From Pseudomonas arsenicoxydans (lineage in GTDB: Bacteria; Pseudomonadota; Gammaproteobacteria; Pseudomonadales; Pseudomonadaceae), in contig NZ_LT629705.1 in NCBI RefSeq assembly GCF_900103875.1, positions 186,001-250,000 of the forward strand: a stretch of 64,000 nucleotides of DNA, in the 5' to 3' direction. Position numbers and translations under genes: made by a program. Numbering within the stretch: position 1 is the stretch's first letter; each line of letters begins with the position of its first letter. Below are positions 1 through 9,024 of the stretch, one piece after another. The notes below the pieces were generated by a model. The model was not told the origin of the DNA. It saw only the letters and a list, made by a program, of their open reading frames with translations, and searched no databases.

Positions 1-1406
1 TGCCAGACCGACAGACGCTGCTCCTTGCTCAGCTTGTCCCACTCTTCCTCACTTTGGCCGGTCAACACATAGCGCAGGTCATCGGCGGTGCTACCACCCA
101 TGGAGCTGTGCGCTTCGTCAATAATGATGGCAAATCGACGGTTGCGCAGGCTGGTCTCGCCAAGGATCACTTTCTGTGCGTAGGGAAAGGTCTGCAGTGT
201 GCAGACGATGATCGGCACGCCATCGAGCATCGCTTTGGCCAACTGCTGGCTCTTCGGCAAACTGGATTGCTGACGATCGATGGCGCACACCACTCCTGCC
301 TGGTGCTCGATTTGTTGAATGGCCTCCTGCAGCTGCTGATCCAGCACCTGGCGATCGGTGACCACGATGACGCTGTGAAAGTAGGGTTCGCCATCTGGCC
401 GGCGTACGCGAATCAGTGAATGCGCTGTCCAGGCAATGGTGTTGGTCTTGCCAGAGCCGGCGCTGTGCTGGATCAGATAAGGCTGCCCAGCACCCTCGAT
501 GCGAACGGCGTCGATCATTTTGGTTACGCTTTCCCACTGATGGAAACGCGGGAAAATCAGACCTTCCTTGAAGTATGTCTTGCCGTTTACATCCTGGGCC
601 TCCTTACGATCCTGCAGCACAAAGCGATGGAAGATGTGCAGCCAGTTGTCTTTCTGTAGCACCCGCTCCCAGAAATAGCTCACTGGATAGCTGTTGTTGT
701 CGCCGGGCGGGTTGCCTGCAGCGCCATCGTTGCTCCTGTTGAACGGCAGGAAGAAAGTAGAATCACCCGCCAGTTTAGTGGTCATGCGGATGTCGCTATC
801 GCTCATGGCGAAATGCACTACTGCACCACGCCTGAAGGTCAGTAGCGGCTCAAGACCACCGCTCTTGCGCTCGGGCTTGCGATCCATGCGGTACTGCTGC
901 ATGGCAGCCTCGACCGATTGAGTGAAGTCAGTCTTCAGCTCCACTGTGGCCACGGGAATACCGTTAATAAAGAAGGCCAGGTCAATCTCATCAGCCTTGT
1001 CCAGCGAGTAACGCAGCTGCGGCAACACGCGCAGGCGGTTGGCTTCATAGCGCTGGATCACCGTCTTGTTGCGATCGTCCTCGGGCAGGCCTTGGCTCAT
1101 CGCCAGCGTGCCTCCACCGGCAACAGCAAAGCCATAACGCAGCACGTTGACTGTGCCGCCCTCGACTTTGTTTTCCAGTTGCTTGACCAACCGATCCAGA
1201 ACCACATCGCGTGTACCAGCTCCATTCATGGCACGCAGCTTGGCCATCGCATCGGGCTGGCTGTCTTCTAACCAGCCGAGTACATCCTCCGCGAACAGCG
1301 CTCGCCCCGCGTCATAATCGGCGGACTTGCCGACCAACCAGCCGCTGGCAGTCAGTTGTTCGACGATGTGGCGTTCGAGTTCGCATTCGTGGTGGATGTG
1401 GCTCAT
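1..1406 (-). CDS. hsdR: Type I restriction enzyme subunit R (HsdR), N-terminal part, cut by window edge
   Basis: Motor and nuclease subunit of a type I restriction-modification complex: it translocates DNA with ATP and cleaves away from the recognition site when the site is unmethylated. Visible from the N-terminus are the PD-(D/E)xK nuclease region with the core EIDLAFFINGIPVATVELK (ELK triad end), then a helicase Walker A (HSAGSGKTN) and a DEAH box (IIDEAHSS). About 468 residues are present; the rest of the helicase and the C-terminal domain lie beyond position 1. The start ATG at 1406 follows an AGAGGGA ribosome site. It is the third gene of an hsdM-hsdS-hsdR order, with about 100 bp between hsdS and hsdR. 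No disruption is seen in the part present. Confidence 0.95.
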   Translation of the reverse strand, partial: MSHIHHECELERHIVEQLTASGWLVGKSADYDAGRALFAEDVLGWLEDSQPDAMAKLRAMNGAGTRDVVLDRLVKQLENKVEGGTVNVLRYGFAVAGGGTLAMSQGLPEDDRNKTVIQRYEANRLRVLPQLRYSLDKADEIDLAFFINGIPVATVELKTDFTQSVEAAMQQYRMDRKPERKSGGLEPLLTFRRGAVVHFAMSDSDIRMTTKLAGDSTFFLPFNRSNDGAAGNPPGDNNSYPVSYFWERVLQKDNWLHIFHRFVLQDRKEAQDVNGKTYFKEGLIFPRFHQWESVTKMIDAVRIEGAGQPYLIQHSAGSGKTNTIAWTAHSLIRVRRPDGEPYFHSVIVVTDRQVLDQQLQEAIQQIEHQAGVVCAIDRQQSSLPKSQQLAKAMLDGVPIIVCTLQTFPYAQKVILGETSLRNRRFAIIIDEAHSSMGGSTADDLRYVLTGQSEEEWDKLSKEQRLSVW

Positions 1407-1506
1407 CTAAAGTCCCTCTTGATCAAAAAATGCGTCCAGCTCAATTCGCGACGCGATGCGTCGTGTTTTGGAAAATCCAGATAAAGGCGGATGCTACGAC
1501 CTTGGC

Positions 1507-2676
1507 TCATACCGTCTCCCGCAGGTCGATCTGGCCGGTGACGGCTGCGGTGATCAGAGCGGAGCGGCGTTCTTTGAGAAGGGTTATGCTGATCTCAACT
1601 TTCCGCAAAAGCTCACGCCTGTAGCGCACAAGCGATGCCACTTTTTCTTGCTGCTCCATTGGAGGCACAGGAATCTTCCACTTCAACAAACTGCCTAAAT
1701 TCAGAGGTCGATTTCGTCCAGCCGACCCTCTTGAGCAATCATTCAGCAAAAAATCCCCATAATGACTCAGAAAAAATGCCAAGAGATACTCTGTCAAGAC
1801 TTCGCCACTACGCCCTCGAATAATTGGGTAGCGATGAGAAACTACACAAGCATCATGTTCAGCACCAGCCAGTGCAACTGAACCTTCCCATGCAAATTGC
1901 CCGCTTAGAATTAGATCCCCGCACTCAACCCAGAAAAAATCTGAGTCCCCCATATCTTCAGCATCGGCTTCTTCTTTCTTAAATATGCCGCGTCCACGGT
2001 TATAAAGACCAAGGCGAACATAGCTTTTCTCTTCCTCTTGCTCTGTCGGGCGAGACATCACATCGCAGATATGCTGCAACCTAATCCACCGGCTCTCTTC
2101 ACACTCAAAAGCCTTGCCAACAGACGACAGTATTTTTTCACGCAGCAGTTCGATAAAGCGGACTTTCTTTTCCACCAACGCGTCGATCCGGGCGGTTTCG
2201 CGGTCGAGATGAGTGGCAATGGCTTGCTGCTCCTCAAATCGTGGGAAAGCAACAATGTGAGAGCCCAGCACACTTTTAGTCATGCTCGGCAAAGCGGTGT
2301 TTGTTGAGTACATGTCAAAGGGAATAGTTGTTGCGATGTAGTACGAAAACCGCCCATGTGCTCCCGGTTTTATTATCGACCAGTACATGGTGTCTACAGC
2401 CCAGAAAGCGCCATTAACATATAGCGGTTTATCAATTGTCCCCTTTCGGCCAAGAAGAACCGACTCCCCTTCGTACATTCGGCTCGAAGAAAACGCGAAA
2501 GGGCCGCCCGAGCCGATCACTGGATAGCCGTCATCTGCCTCGACTTCTTTGTAATCCGAGCCATTTTCAATCTGAATGGTTGCCTTGTACGGACCAATAG
2601 TCCAATGCTCCGGTACCCGCCCTAACCACTCCACCCCGGAATCCTTGTAAGCCGGGTACGGATTGTAATTACTCAC
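1507..2676 (-). CDS. hsdS: Type I restriction-modification specificity subunit S (HsdS)
   Basis: Specificity subunit that gives the type I complex its bipartite DNA target. The 389-residue length is normal. The N-terminus has the common opening YKDSGVEWLGRVPEHW. Two target recognition domains can be traced: one ends near EEQQAIATHLDRETARIDALVEKK (about residue 170) and a second ends near MEQQEKVASLVRYRRELLRK (about residue 355). Each is followed by the conserved helix that acts as a molecular ruler. The start ATG overlaps the hsdM stop by 4 bp (ATGA), so translation is probably coupled. The recognition sequence cannot be read from the protein. Confidence 0.95.
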   Translation of the reverse strand: MSNYNPYPAYKDSGVEWLGRVPEHWTIGPYKATIQIENGSDYKEVEADDGYPVIGSGGPFAFSSSRMYEGESVLLGRKGTIDKPLYVNGAFWAVDTMYWSIIKPGAHGRFSYYIATTIPFDMYSTNTALPSMTKSVLGSHIVAFPRFEEQQAIATHLDRETARIDALVEKKVRFIELLREKILSSVGKAFECEESRWIRLQHICDVMSRPTEQEEEKSYVRLGLYNRGRGIFKKEEADAEDMGDSDFFWVECGDLILSGQFAWEGSVALAGAEHDACVVSHRYPIIRGRSGEVLTEYLLAFFLSHYGDFLLNDCSRGSAGRNRPLNLGSLLKWKIPVPPMEQQEKVASLVRYRRELLRKVEISITLLKERRSALITAAVTGQIDLRETV

Positions 2677-4592
2677 GCCGTCACCTCACCCAATAGCGCT
2701 GCAATCTCGGCTTCAACGGCCTTGAGCTCAGCATCAATCTCAGCCAACGCACGCGGCGGCTGGTAAACGTAAAAGTAACGGTTGAAGTTGATCTCGTAAC
2801 CGACGATGCCGACCAGCCCATCCTTCGCGTCGGTCTTGCTGGTATCGATCCAGGCATCCGGCACATGGGGCAGCACTTCGCGAGCGAAGTAATCGTCGAT
2901 GGACTGGTTCAGCGGCACGTTCTCGTTCTCACGCAGGTCGCTGTCGGCCTGGACGTTGCCTTTGTCGTCCAGAACCGGCTGGGCGCCGCCATCACGCTCG
3001 CCGAAGCAACTCAGCGCGGCTTTCAGTGCGGCCTTGCCGAGTTTCTTGATTCCCGCTGCCTTAAGAAAGGCTGGCAGGTTGTCGAAGCTACCTTCGACCG
3101 TGGCGAAAGCTTCGGCTTGATCAGCCCCCCTAGTATTTTGATAAGTCGCGAGCTTGTCCGATGTAACCGAGAAACGCAGGCGCAACGGACGCTCAACGGT
3201 AATACGACGGTAGCCGAAGTCGGTAGTGGCAAACACCTTGCTATTCGGCGAGTTTTCACCGGTTTCGTGCAGCTTGGCGATTTCGGCAATCTGCTGTTCA
3301 GAGAGAAACTTACGTTTGCTACCCAGGCTTTTACGCATGGGCGCGTGCATGGCTGTGGCGTCGATCAGTTGCACTTGACCTTTGCGCAAGGCGTCCTTGT
3401 GGTTGGACAGCACCCAGATGTAGGTGCCGATGCCGGTGTTGTAGAACAAGTCGTTGGGCAGAGCAATGATCGCCTCCAGCCAATCGTTCTCCAAAATCCA
3501 GCGGCGGATTTCCGACTCGCCCGAGCCCGCGCCACCGTTGAAAAGTGGTGAACCGGACAACACGATTCCGATGCGACTGCCACCCAGCTCCACCGGCTTT
3601 CGCTTGGACAGCAGGTGCATCAAGAACAGCAGCGAACCATCGCCCACCCGTGGCAAGCCAGCACCGAAGCGCCCGGCGAAACCGAGGCTGGTTTGCTCGT
3701 CCTGTACCTGCTTCTGCACCTTCTCCCACTTCACCCCGAACGGAGGGTTGGCCAGGCAGTAGTCGAACTGCTCATGGAGCAGCAAGTCGTTGGATAGGGT
3801 GTTGCCAAGCTTGATATTTTTGGTGTCATAACCCTGAATCAACTTGTCCGCCACCGAGATGGCGTAGGTTTCCGGATTCAATTCCTGAGCGTAGGGAACC
3901 AAGCGGGCATTGGGGTTCCATTCTGCCACCTGCTCGATGGCTGACGACAGGAAGCCGCCGGTGCCGGCGGCGCAGTCATACACAGTACGCACAACGCCAT
4001 CGCCATTCAGGGCTTGATGATCCGGCGCAAAAATCAGCGTGGTGGCAAGGCGAACCACGTCACGTGGAGTAAAAAACTCACCTGCGGTGTCGTTTGCCGA
4101 CTCAGCGAACTTGCGGATCAGGTGCTCAAACACCAGCCCCATTTCATGGTTGCTAATGACATTCGGGTGCAGGTCGATGCTAGCGAACTTCTGCGTCACC
4201 AGGTACAGCAGGTTTGCTTTCTCCAGTTTTTCCAGCCAGCCATCGAAGGCAAAGCGCTCGAACACTTGACGGGCGTTGGCGGAAAACTTAGCGATGTAGT
4301 CCTCTAGGTTGGCGCGGGTGCTGGTGGAGCCAACACTGCCTAGAGCGAACTGCGAGACGTTATAAAAGGTGGCACTAGCGGTGGCCGGCAGAATCAGGTC
4401 CATGTCCACACCACTGGCCTGCATGGACTGATATTGGCTGCGTACCTTGTCGCGGGTCGGTTCTAGCACACACTCCAAACGACGCAGGACGGTGAACGGC
4501 AAGATGATGCGACCGAACTCCGACTGCTTGAAATCGCCGCGCAGCACGTCGGCCACGCTCCAGATGAATTCGGCTAGGTTTTGCTGGTCCAC
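2673..4592 (-). CDS. hsdM: Type I restriction-modification methyltransferase subunit M (HsdM)
   Basis: N6-adenine DNA methyltransferase subunit; with HsdS it methylates the target on both strands and protects host DNA. The 639-residue protein has the N-terminal helical HsdM domain (about 5-140), a SAM-binding motif AAGTGGF (about residue 220) and the catalytic NPPFG at about 282-286. The C-terminal tail has the YEINFNRYFYVY segment usual for this family, where it contacts HsdS. First gene of the hsdMSR operon; a 12-bp inverted repeat lies just upstream. It appears intact, so the methylase is likely active whatever the state of hsdR beyond the window. Confidence 0.95.
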   Translation of the reverse strand: MDQQNLAEFIWSVADVLRGDFKQSEFGRIILPFTVLRRLECVLEPTRDKVRSQYQSMQASGVDMDLILPATASATFYNVSQFALGSVGSTSTRANLEDYIAKFSANARQVFERFAFDGWLEKLEKANLLYLVTQKFASIDLHPNVISNHEMGLVFEHLIRKFAESANDTAGEFFTPRDVVRLATTLIFAPDHQALNGDGVVRTVYDCAAGTGGFLSSAIEQVAEWNPNARLVPYAQELNPETYAISVADKLIQGYDTKNIKLGNTLSNDLLLHEQFDYCLANPPFGVKWEKVQKQVQDEQTSLGFAGRFGAGLPRVGDGSLLFLMHLLSKRKPVELGGSRIGIVLSGSPLFNGGAGSGESEIRRWILENDWLEAIIALPNDLFYNTGIGTYIWVLSNHKDALRKGQVQLIDATAMHAPMRKSLGSKRKFLSEQQIAEIAKLHETGENSPNSKVFATTDFGYRRITVERPLRLRFSVTSDKLATYQNTRGADQAEAFATVEGSFDNLPAFLKAAGIKKLGKAALKAALSCFGERDGGAQPVLDDKGNVQADSDLRENENVPLNQSIDDYFAREVLPHVPDAWIDTSKTDAKDGLVGIVGYEINFNRYFYVYQPPRALAEIDAELKAVEAEIAALLGEVTA

Positions 4593-4617
4593 TCGAGGGA
4601 ATCCTTGTCTAGGGTGT

Positions 4618-4672
4618 ATCGCAGAGAAGGCTCAGCAAATAAACGAATGACTGCCAATGGCTTCTCTGCGAT
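4618..4672. repeat. 12-bp perfect inverted repeat upstream of hsdM
   Basis: ATCGCAGAGAAG at 4618-4629 and its exact reverse complement CTTCTCTGCGAT at 4661-4672 are separated by 31 bp. The left arm starts 26 bp upstream of the hsdM ATG. The position fits an operator for a regulator of the restriction operon, or a very long-looped hairpin in the leader. No regulator gene for it is identifiable in the window. Confidence 0.6.
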
Positions 4673-4679
4673 GCGTTGA

Positions 4680-5020
4680 TTACGAATAGCCGAACCTTAA
4701 CCGCTTGGGCAAATCAGAGCCAGCAAGATGGTTCTGACCTGCAGACTTTTCAAACAGTTGCTCTGTGAAATCAGCCAGCGTGAAAGGTTCTCGCCCCAGT
4801 AGGCCTCATGCGCAGATGCTGGCTGTCCCAGGCTAGGTAGCTCATGGCCTTGATGAACTCTTTCGGAGCTTGGATATCCTTACGAAGGATCACCCTAAAC
4901 CCGGCTTCGTCACCGTATTTCGCCTTGTCATCGTTGCAACTGTAGTAGTTAGCTATACCAGTTCGTATCCAGACCAGAACTGGGTGATATCGAAGGCAAG
5001 CCTGTCTGTTCGCTTGATTG
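4680..5020 (-). pseudogene. Decayed remnant of an inovirus Gp2/YfjJ-like gene
   Basis: Translated fragments match the intact gene at 5991-6956. Near 5018-4950 one frame reads AIKRTDRLAFDITQFWSGYE, against SIERTDRPAFEIIQSPSGYE in the intact paralogue. After a stop and frame change, 4955-4790 gives YYSCNDDKAKYGDE and KAMSYLAWDSQHLRMRPTGAR, against YSCNDDKDRYGEE and KAMHYLTKDTQHLRIKPAGAR. The roughly 200 residues between these blocks are missing, so an internal deletion joined the two ends. A further frame change near 4795 leads into an open C-terminal tail ending LPKRLRFGYS and a stop at 4680. No functional product is expected. It indicates an older element that carried a second copy. Confidence 0.8.
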
Positions 5021-5061
5021 CTTGGAGGTGTCTACAAAACCCCGTGTGATTCAGCGCCTGA

Positions 5062-5547
5062 TCAGGTCTTTGTTGGGATCATTGAATGGCCCATGAAAAC
5101 CTCCATGGGGGCAATGTCGACGTACTCACCGCCCGAGCAATCTTCAATGTACAGGCCGTCGTCCTCTGCCATTGAGCTGTCCAGCTTTTCCAGACGATCT
5201 TCAATTGCGAGGCGTCTCGCTTCGCCTGTCAGATGCTCATACCCCTGCAAGCAGTGGCTGCTTTCCGAGAAGTACTGCAATAGGAACTCGGTATGGCCAT
5301 CATCGGTAAAACTCGCCAAGTCAAAAGATTCACTGTCGAGCTTTATGTGCACATGACCGTTTCCCACTGAAAGACTGAAATTCGGGAGCACAACCGGGAT
5401 CCGCTGTAAGCCGAACAATAGTCTTATCAGGCTTTGGCGGACTTGAGCGTCATCTTGGCCACGCGCCAATCTGCGGGTTAGCATTTTCGCGAGCCACTGA
5501 ATGATCCAGGAGTCATCGGCGGGTATGTGGATTTTGATGTTGCTCAT
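5062..5547 (-). CDS. Hypothetical protein, 161 aa
   Basis: I do not recognise this protein. It is acidic toward the C-terminus (AEDDGLYIEDCSGGEYVDI) with a basic N-terminal third (MLTRRLARGQ), and has no signal peptide or membrane segment. The ATG at 5547 is preferred over an in-frame GTG at 5556. It follows the 106-aa gene at 5566-5886 by 18 bp in the same direction, so the two are probably co-transcribed. It sits between two copies (one dead, one intact) of a Gp2-like gene, which suggests it is cargo of the same element. Confidence 0.6.
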   Translation of the reverse strand: MSNIKIHIPADDSWIIQWLAKMLTRRLARGQDDAQVRQSLIRLLFGLQRIPVVLPNFSLSVGNGHVHIKLDSESFDLASFTDDGHTEFLLQYFSESSHCLQGYEHLTGEARRLAIEDRLEKLDSSMAEDDGLYIEDCSGGEYVDIAPMEVFMGHSMIPTKT

Positions 5548-5565
5548 TGAAGCCACCAGTCCGGC

Positions 5566-5886
5566 TCAACACACATCGTCTTCGTAATCAACTTCAACGA
5601 TCGCAACCGCCAAGCTCTGGATAATATCGATACCTTCAGGGCACTCTACCAACTCGACCGCGTCGACTGGAGTTGTGAAGCCGTAATCCGCCGTGACACG
5701 CCATACGAGAGGTCCAGCCGGGGTAGTCCCTGTAAACAAGGTCGCATAGGTTTCACCATCCCCATTGAATCCGGGAGCCTCCGCCAGGTTAAGTGAGGAC
5801 TGAACAATCGAATCTCCAGAGATGGTTACCTTCTCGCCTGAAAGCTCGTAAATCACATCCCGAGTCACTTCAATCACTGATGCCAT
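5566..5886 (-). CDS. Hypothetical protein, 106 aa
   Basis: Small acidic protein of unrecognised family, beginning MASVIEVTRDVIYELSGEKVT and ending VEVDYEDDVC. The composition (beta-rich, no hydrophobic segment) suggests a soluble protein. The upstream sequence reads GGAGGGCACC before the ATG, a strong ribosome site. It probably heads a two-gene unit with the downstream 161-aa gene. The role is unknown. The last residue is cysteine after an acidic run, which may be chance. Confidence 0.6.
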   Translation of the reverse strand: MASVIEVTRDVIYELSGEKVTISGDSIVQSSLNLAEAPGFNGDGETYATLFTGTTPAGPLVWRVTADYGFTTPVDAVELVECPEGIDIIQSLAVAIVEVDYEDDVC

Positions 5887-5990
5887 GGTGCCCTCCTAGT
5901 AAAAGGGCACCACTGTAGTGGCAATCAGCCGGTCAGGAAATAGGACATTCGCTCAGAAGTGGGGAATAGCTATCGACTGATCGATAACAA

Positions 5991-6956
5991 TCAAGCAGTT
6001 GTCCGTCGAACGCGACCTGTACGTAAGGTACGTGCCCCTGCCGGCTTGATACGTAGATGTTGAGTGTCTTTGGTGAGGTAGTGCATGGCCTTGATTACCT
6101 TGCCGCACGCCTGAGTGTCAGCACGCCTGATAGTCCCGATACCGACCTCTTCACCGTAACGGTCCTTGTCATCGTTGCAGCTGTAGCAGTACCCATGCCC
6201 ACGGCTGATCCGCTCCCACAGCTCACCAATGTCCCTCGCTTTATTAAAGTCGCTACGTACCTCAGCACCATTGAAGAAGAAGGCTGCATGGATGTGGAAC
6301 CCCTTGTCCTCTCCTTGCTCGACTGAACAGATATAGCCCGTCTCGTGCTTGAAGATTGAATTACGCTCCCTCGCTCGGACCAGCATATCCAGGTCCTCAA
6401 ACACATGCTCGATAAGCAGACGTGCCCGTGCTATTGCTCGGTAGTGCAGATCCACCCGCACCACAACCGTGCGGGAATAGCGATCCAGCACCCGCCCCAC
6501 GTACTCAGTAAGCTTGGCCCGCTTCTGGCTGGCCTCATAGAGACGGTCATTCTCCTTACGCTTGAACTTCTTGCTTCGGACTATCTGACGAATCCGAGCG
6601 ACCAGCACGTTCATGGCGTGATGGTAATCCAAGTATCCCGTCCCTTGCTCATTCAGGCAGATCAGGCTTGCAGAACTACGCTCTAGGCCAATGTCCTGAC
6701 AGGCTTGCCAGAAGGCTCGCAGGTGCTCGCTGTAGACGTAGGCTTCATCATCATAGAAGAGATCAAGCATCTGCTGCATGGAGTCGAAATATTTGGAGAG
6801 CCAGGTCTCCTGCACCCGCTCGTATCCCGATGGAGACTGGATGATCTCGAAGGCAGGTCTGTCAGTACGCTCAATGGACTGAACGAGTCGCTCGATCAGG
6901 ATCGAGGCTTGAGACTGGGATACGCGAGTGTAGGAGGTAGGGTTGAGTGAGTGCAT
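5991..6956 (-). CDS. Inovirus Gp2/YfjJ-like C-terminal domain protein
   Basis: The 321-residue protein resembles the YagK/YfjJ family, whose C-terminal domain is called inovirus Gp2. Members are frequent in P4-like elements and prophages, and the filamentous-phage relatives are replication proteins, but the role in these elements is not settled. Seen here: RVDLHYRAIARARLLIEH, then GYICSVEQGEDKGFHIHAAFFFNG with a histidine pair (HIHAAFFF) typical of the domain, and a Cys-bearing YCYSCNDDKDRYG block followed by KAMHYLTKDTQHLRIKP. The ATG at 6956 begins MHSLNPTSY; an upstream in-frame start exists but adds an unlikely leader. A decayed paralogue is present at 4680-5020 and an AlpA gene lies upstream. 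Confidence 0.75.
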   Translation of the reverse strand: MHSLNPTSYTRVSQSQASILIERLVQSIERTDRPAFEIIQSPSGYERVQETWLSKYFDSMQQMLDLFYDDEAYVYSEHLRAFWQACQDIGLERSSASLICLNEQGTGYLDYHHAMNVLVARIRQIVRSKKFKRKENDRLYEASQKRAKLTEYVGRVLDRYSRTVVVRVDLHYRAIARARLLIEHVFEDLDMLVRARERNSIFKHETGYICSVEQGEDKGFHIHAAFFFNGAEVRSDFNKARDIGELWERISRGHGYCYSCNDDKDRYGEEVGIGTIRRADTQACGKVIKAMHYLTKDTQHLRIKPAGARTLRTGRVRRTTA

Positions 6957-7169
6957 GGTTGAGTACCTGGTTGGGTGATGAACACACCAAGTACTCACTG
7001 AGTAATTTTTTACAGCTGAGACGCTCTCTGCTTGAGACTATTGGAAAGTAGTAGTTGATTGGATATAGCTATATGGCTATATCAATAAAACCAGCTTCAT
7101 CAAGGAAGACACTGCCCAGCGAAGCGGGGCAATAAAAGGCGACATTGCCCCGCCTATCGATACTTTTTG

Positions 7170-7289
7170 CTATGAGCCTACTGCGGGAGTTGTCTGAGGT
7201 GTCGCCACGACAACCGGCTGACGCGGCATAAAGCGCCATGGCTGGGGAAGCCCCTGCCATGGCGTATTGAGAGTGTTTGGAACAGGCAT
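7170..7289 (-). CDS. Possible 39-aa small protein
   Basis: A short ORF starting MPVPNTLNTPWQGLPQPW and ending PQTTPAVGS. The ATG at 7289 has a well-placed ribosome site (GGTGAG six bases upstream). It lies between the AlpA gene and the Gp2-like gene in the same direction, the place where P4-like elements often carry small genes. The peptide is proline-rich with no recognised domain. A competing 63-codon frame overlaps it at 7069-7260 without a comparable ribosome site. Coding status rests on the ribosome site and position only. Confidence 0.35.
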   Translation of the reverse strand: MPVPNTLNTPWQGLPQPWRFMPRQPVVVATPQTTPAVGS

Positions 7290-7320
7290 CTATAGCTCAC
7301 CTGATGCCTACGAGTCACGG

Positions 7321-7512
7321 CTATTCCTCGGCCAAGTCGCGTGCCTCAATCCTAGCCAGAATCCAGTCGTGAACTTCACTTTCCACCCATGCAACGCACC
7401 GATCCCCCAGTGAGACCGGCTTGGGAAAGCTGCCTTCCCCGATATACTTGTAGATGGTCGACCGTGCCAGACCGGTCGAGTTGATGACTTCTTTCAAGCG
7501 GATGATCCTCAT
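7321..7512 (-). CDS. AlpA-family transcriptional regulator
   Basis: A 63-residue MerR-like helix-turn-helix protein of the AlpA/phage excisionase-regulator family. The sequence opens MRIIRLKEVINSTGLARSTIYKYI, which contains the family pattern (LxxVxxxTGLSRSTIYxxI), followed by FPKPVSLGDRCVAWVESEVHDWI. AlpA proteins activate integrase or excision genes in P4-like and related elements. No integrase is present in this window, so the element is either incomplete or uses one elsewhere. It lies just upstream of the small ORF and the Gp2-like gene, probably one transcription unit. Confidence 0.9.
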   Translation of the reverse strand: MRIIRLKEVINSTGLARSTIYKYIGEGSFPKPVSLGDRCVAWVESEVHDWILARIEARDLAEE

Positions 7513-7566
7513 GAACGGGCTCCTCTCGTATCGTTCAGAGGATTGGGATGGAATGTAAAAAAGTAC

Positions 7567-9024
7567 CTATGAGATGGTGACCTCACTGCTTGGCCGGGTC
7601 AGCAAACCGCAGCGGTATCGCTCCTCAAGAAGAATCTCAGCCTCGTATGAGAAGTACAGGGGTGTCATCTTTTCGTCAGCACCCGGCTCAATGATTATGT
7701 TGCTACGCCCGCCCTCTGGAAATTTGGGCATGGAAAGGAGCGCGATAGGGGCATAGCAAGAGCTCAACGGCCTTGGAATAATTACGTAATCCATTGACTC
7801 AAATGGAACGCCGGGGGCATGGACAAGCTGTTCTTTGATCGCTGCGGCCAAGTCATACGCGCCGCGAAATAGCCCACCGAGCAGAATGTCGGCAGGACTA
7901 CCTTCCGAGCCTATTGGCAGAGATAAAGGACGTAAATTCTCACTGATCAGCTCATGTAATCGTGGATCTTGATCTTGAAGCTGGACGCCAACGGGCTCAT
8001 TTTTAGGGAGACGAACTAGTTCAGACCAAAACGTGGAAAGCAGGTAGGCGGCGCAGGTCTCTAACATGGACTGTAACAGCTGAAAGAAAGCACGACGCTG
8101 CCCCTTCAAAAACCTGATGACCTGCATATATCGTGGATCATCGACCGCTCCCTTCCAAACATCCTCATAGACGGCAAAAGCATGCAAAACCTTGGAGCAA
8201 GACGTGATGCCCTTCGGGCAGGCCAGAACTGACGTGGGAATTACTTCTTGTGATAGCTCAGCGTGGTTCAGATTGAGGAAATAGATACCTTTAATTTTTG
8301 AAAAAAAAACCGCACTGGTTGCGCCTGGCACGTAGGCTCTTATCAACCCCTGATCGATCAACCGCCCAACTCTGTGCTTCAATTGTTCCTTATTGAGCCC
8401 CGTGAGCTTACAGAGCGTCGCGAAGCCCAGATCGTTGATCACCCCGAAACGGTCAGCGCGGCACAACAACAAACTCAGCAACAGTCGATTCACGACAGTG
8501 AGCCGACCAGGCTGCTTTTTACTCCGTAGGTCGGTCAGCAGACCCATCTCCTCGCTCTGCTCTTCATGTTTTTCGCTTGCTCGGCAGACCTTCTTGCTTT
8601 CGTGCCTCAGCAAACTGCCGACAGCTACCTCATGCTGCGTTTCTGTAAACGCGGTAATGCTTTCGAGCGTCTTGTAAAAATCCTCTTTGAGTTGGTAGCA
8701 CCTTTTTGGTCGCCCTTTGCCCTCGGGAGTGGACGAAAAGGTCATTACATCGAGCGCCACCAAAGTGGTCAGTGCTTCTGACACCTGGCGATCTGAGAGC
8801 CCAAACTGCTTTGCCAAAGCCTTCACACCAAGGTCGACCGGCTCAGCTATTCCGAAGCGCTGAATGAAGCGCACCAGGAAATATTTCCCCTCTGGTTTGA
8901 GCCCTTTCACTTCACAAAATAATGCGGATAAAAACACGCTGATACCACCATAGCCCTGGCAATAGGCGACTATTATATCGCAATATTTACAGTCTGTTTT
9001 TATACTTAATCGTGATGCAGTCAC
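7567..9024 (-). CDS. Hypothetical protein with two predicted winged-helix regions
   Basis: I do not recognise the family. Two stretches look like winged helices: about residues 45-115 (ALAKQFGLSDRQVSEALTTL, then a basic wing EGKGRPKRCYQL) and about 175-260 (FATLCKLTGLNKEQLKHRVG, then a wing leading to KIKGIYFLNL). The C-terminal half has no obvious motif. The GTG at 9024 is the furthest start; an internal GTG near residue 30 is possible. It is divergent from an RHH protein, and a phased CGTGA array covers its 5' end, which suggests autoregulation or iteron binding. Two tandem winged helices also occur in plasmid Rep_3 initiators, but sequence likeness is not evident. Confidence 0.6.
   Translation of the reverse strand: MTASRLSIKTDCKYCDIIVAYCQGYGGISVFLSALFCEVKGLKPEGKYFLVRFIQRFGIAEPVDLGVKALAKQFGLSDRQVSEALTTLVALDVMTFSSTPEGKGRPKRCYQLKEDFYKTLESITAFTETQHEVAVGSLLRHESKKVCRASEKHEEQSEEMGLLTDLRSKKQPGRLTVVNRLLLSLLLCRADRFGVINDLGFATLCKLTGLNKEQLKHRVGRLIDQGLIRAYVPGATSAVFFSKIKGIYFLNLNHAELSQEVIPTSVLACPKGITSCSKVLHAFAVYEDVWKGAVDDPRYMQVIRFLKGQRRAFFQLLQSMLETCAAYLLSTFWSELVRLPKNEPVGVQLQDQDPRLHELISENLRPLSLPIGSEGSPADILLGGLFRGAYDLAAAIKEQLVHAPGVPFESMDYVIIPRPLSSCYAPIALLSMPKFPEGGRSNIIIEPGADEKMTPLYFSYEAEILLEERYRCGLLTRPSSEVTIS

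Noticed and set aside
7069..7260. 63-codon minus-strand frame overlapping the 39-codon ORF
   Set aside because: No convincing ribosome site and no recognised domain; an ash/Icd-like identity was considered but could not be supported.
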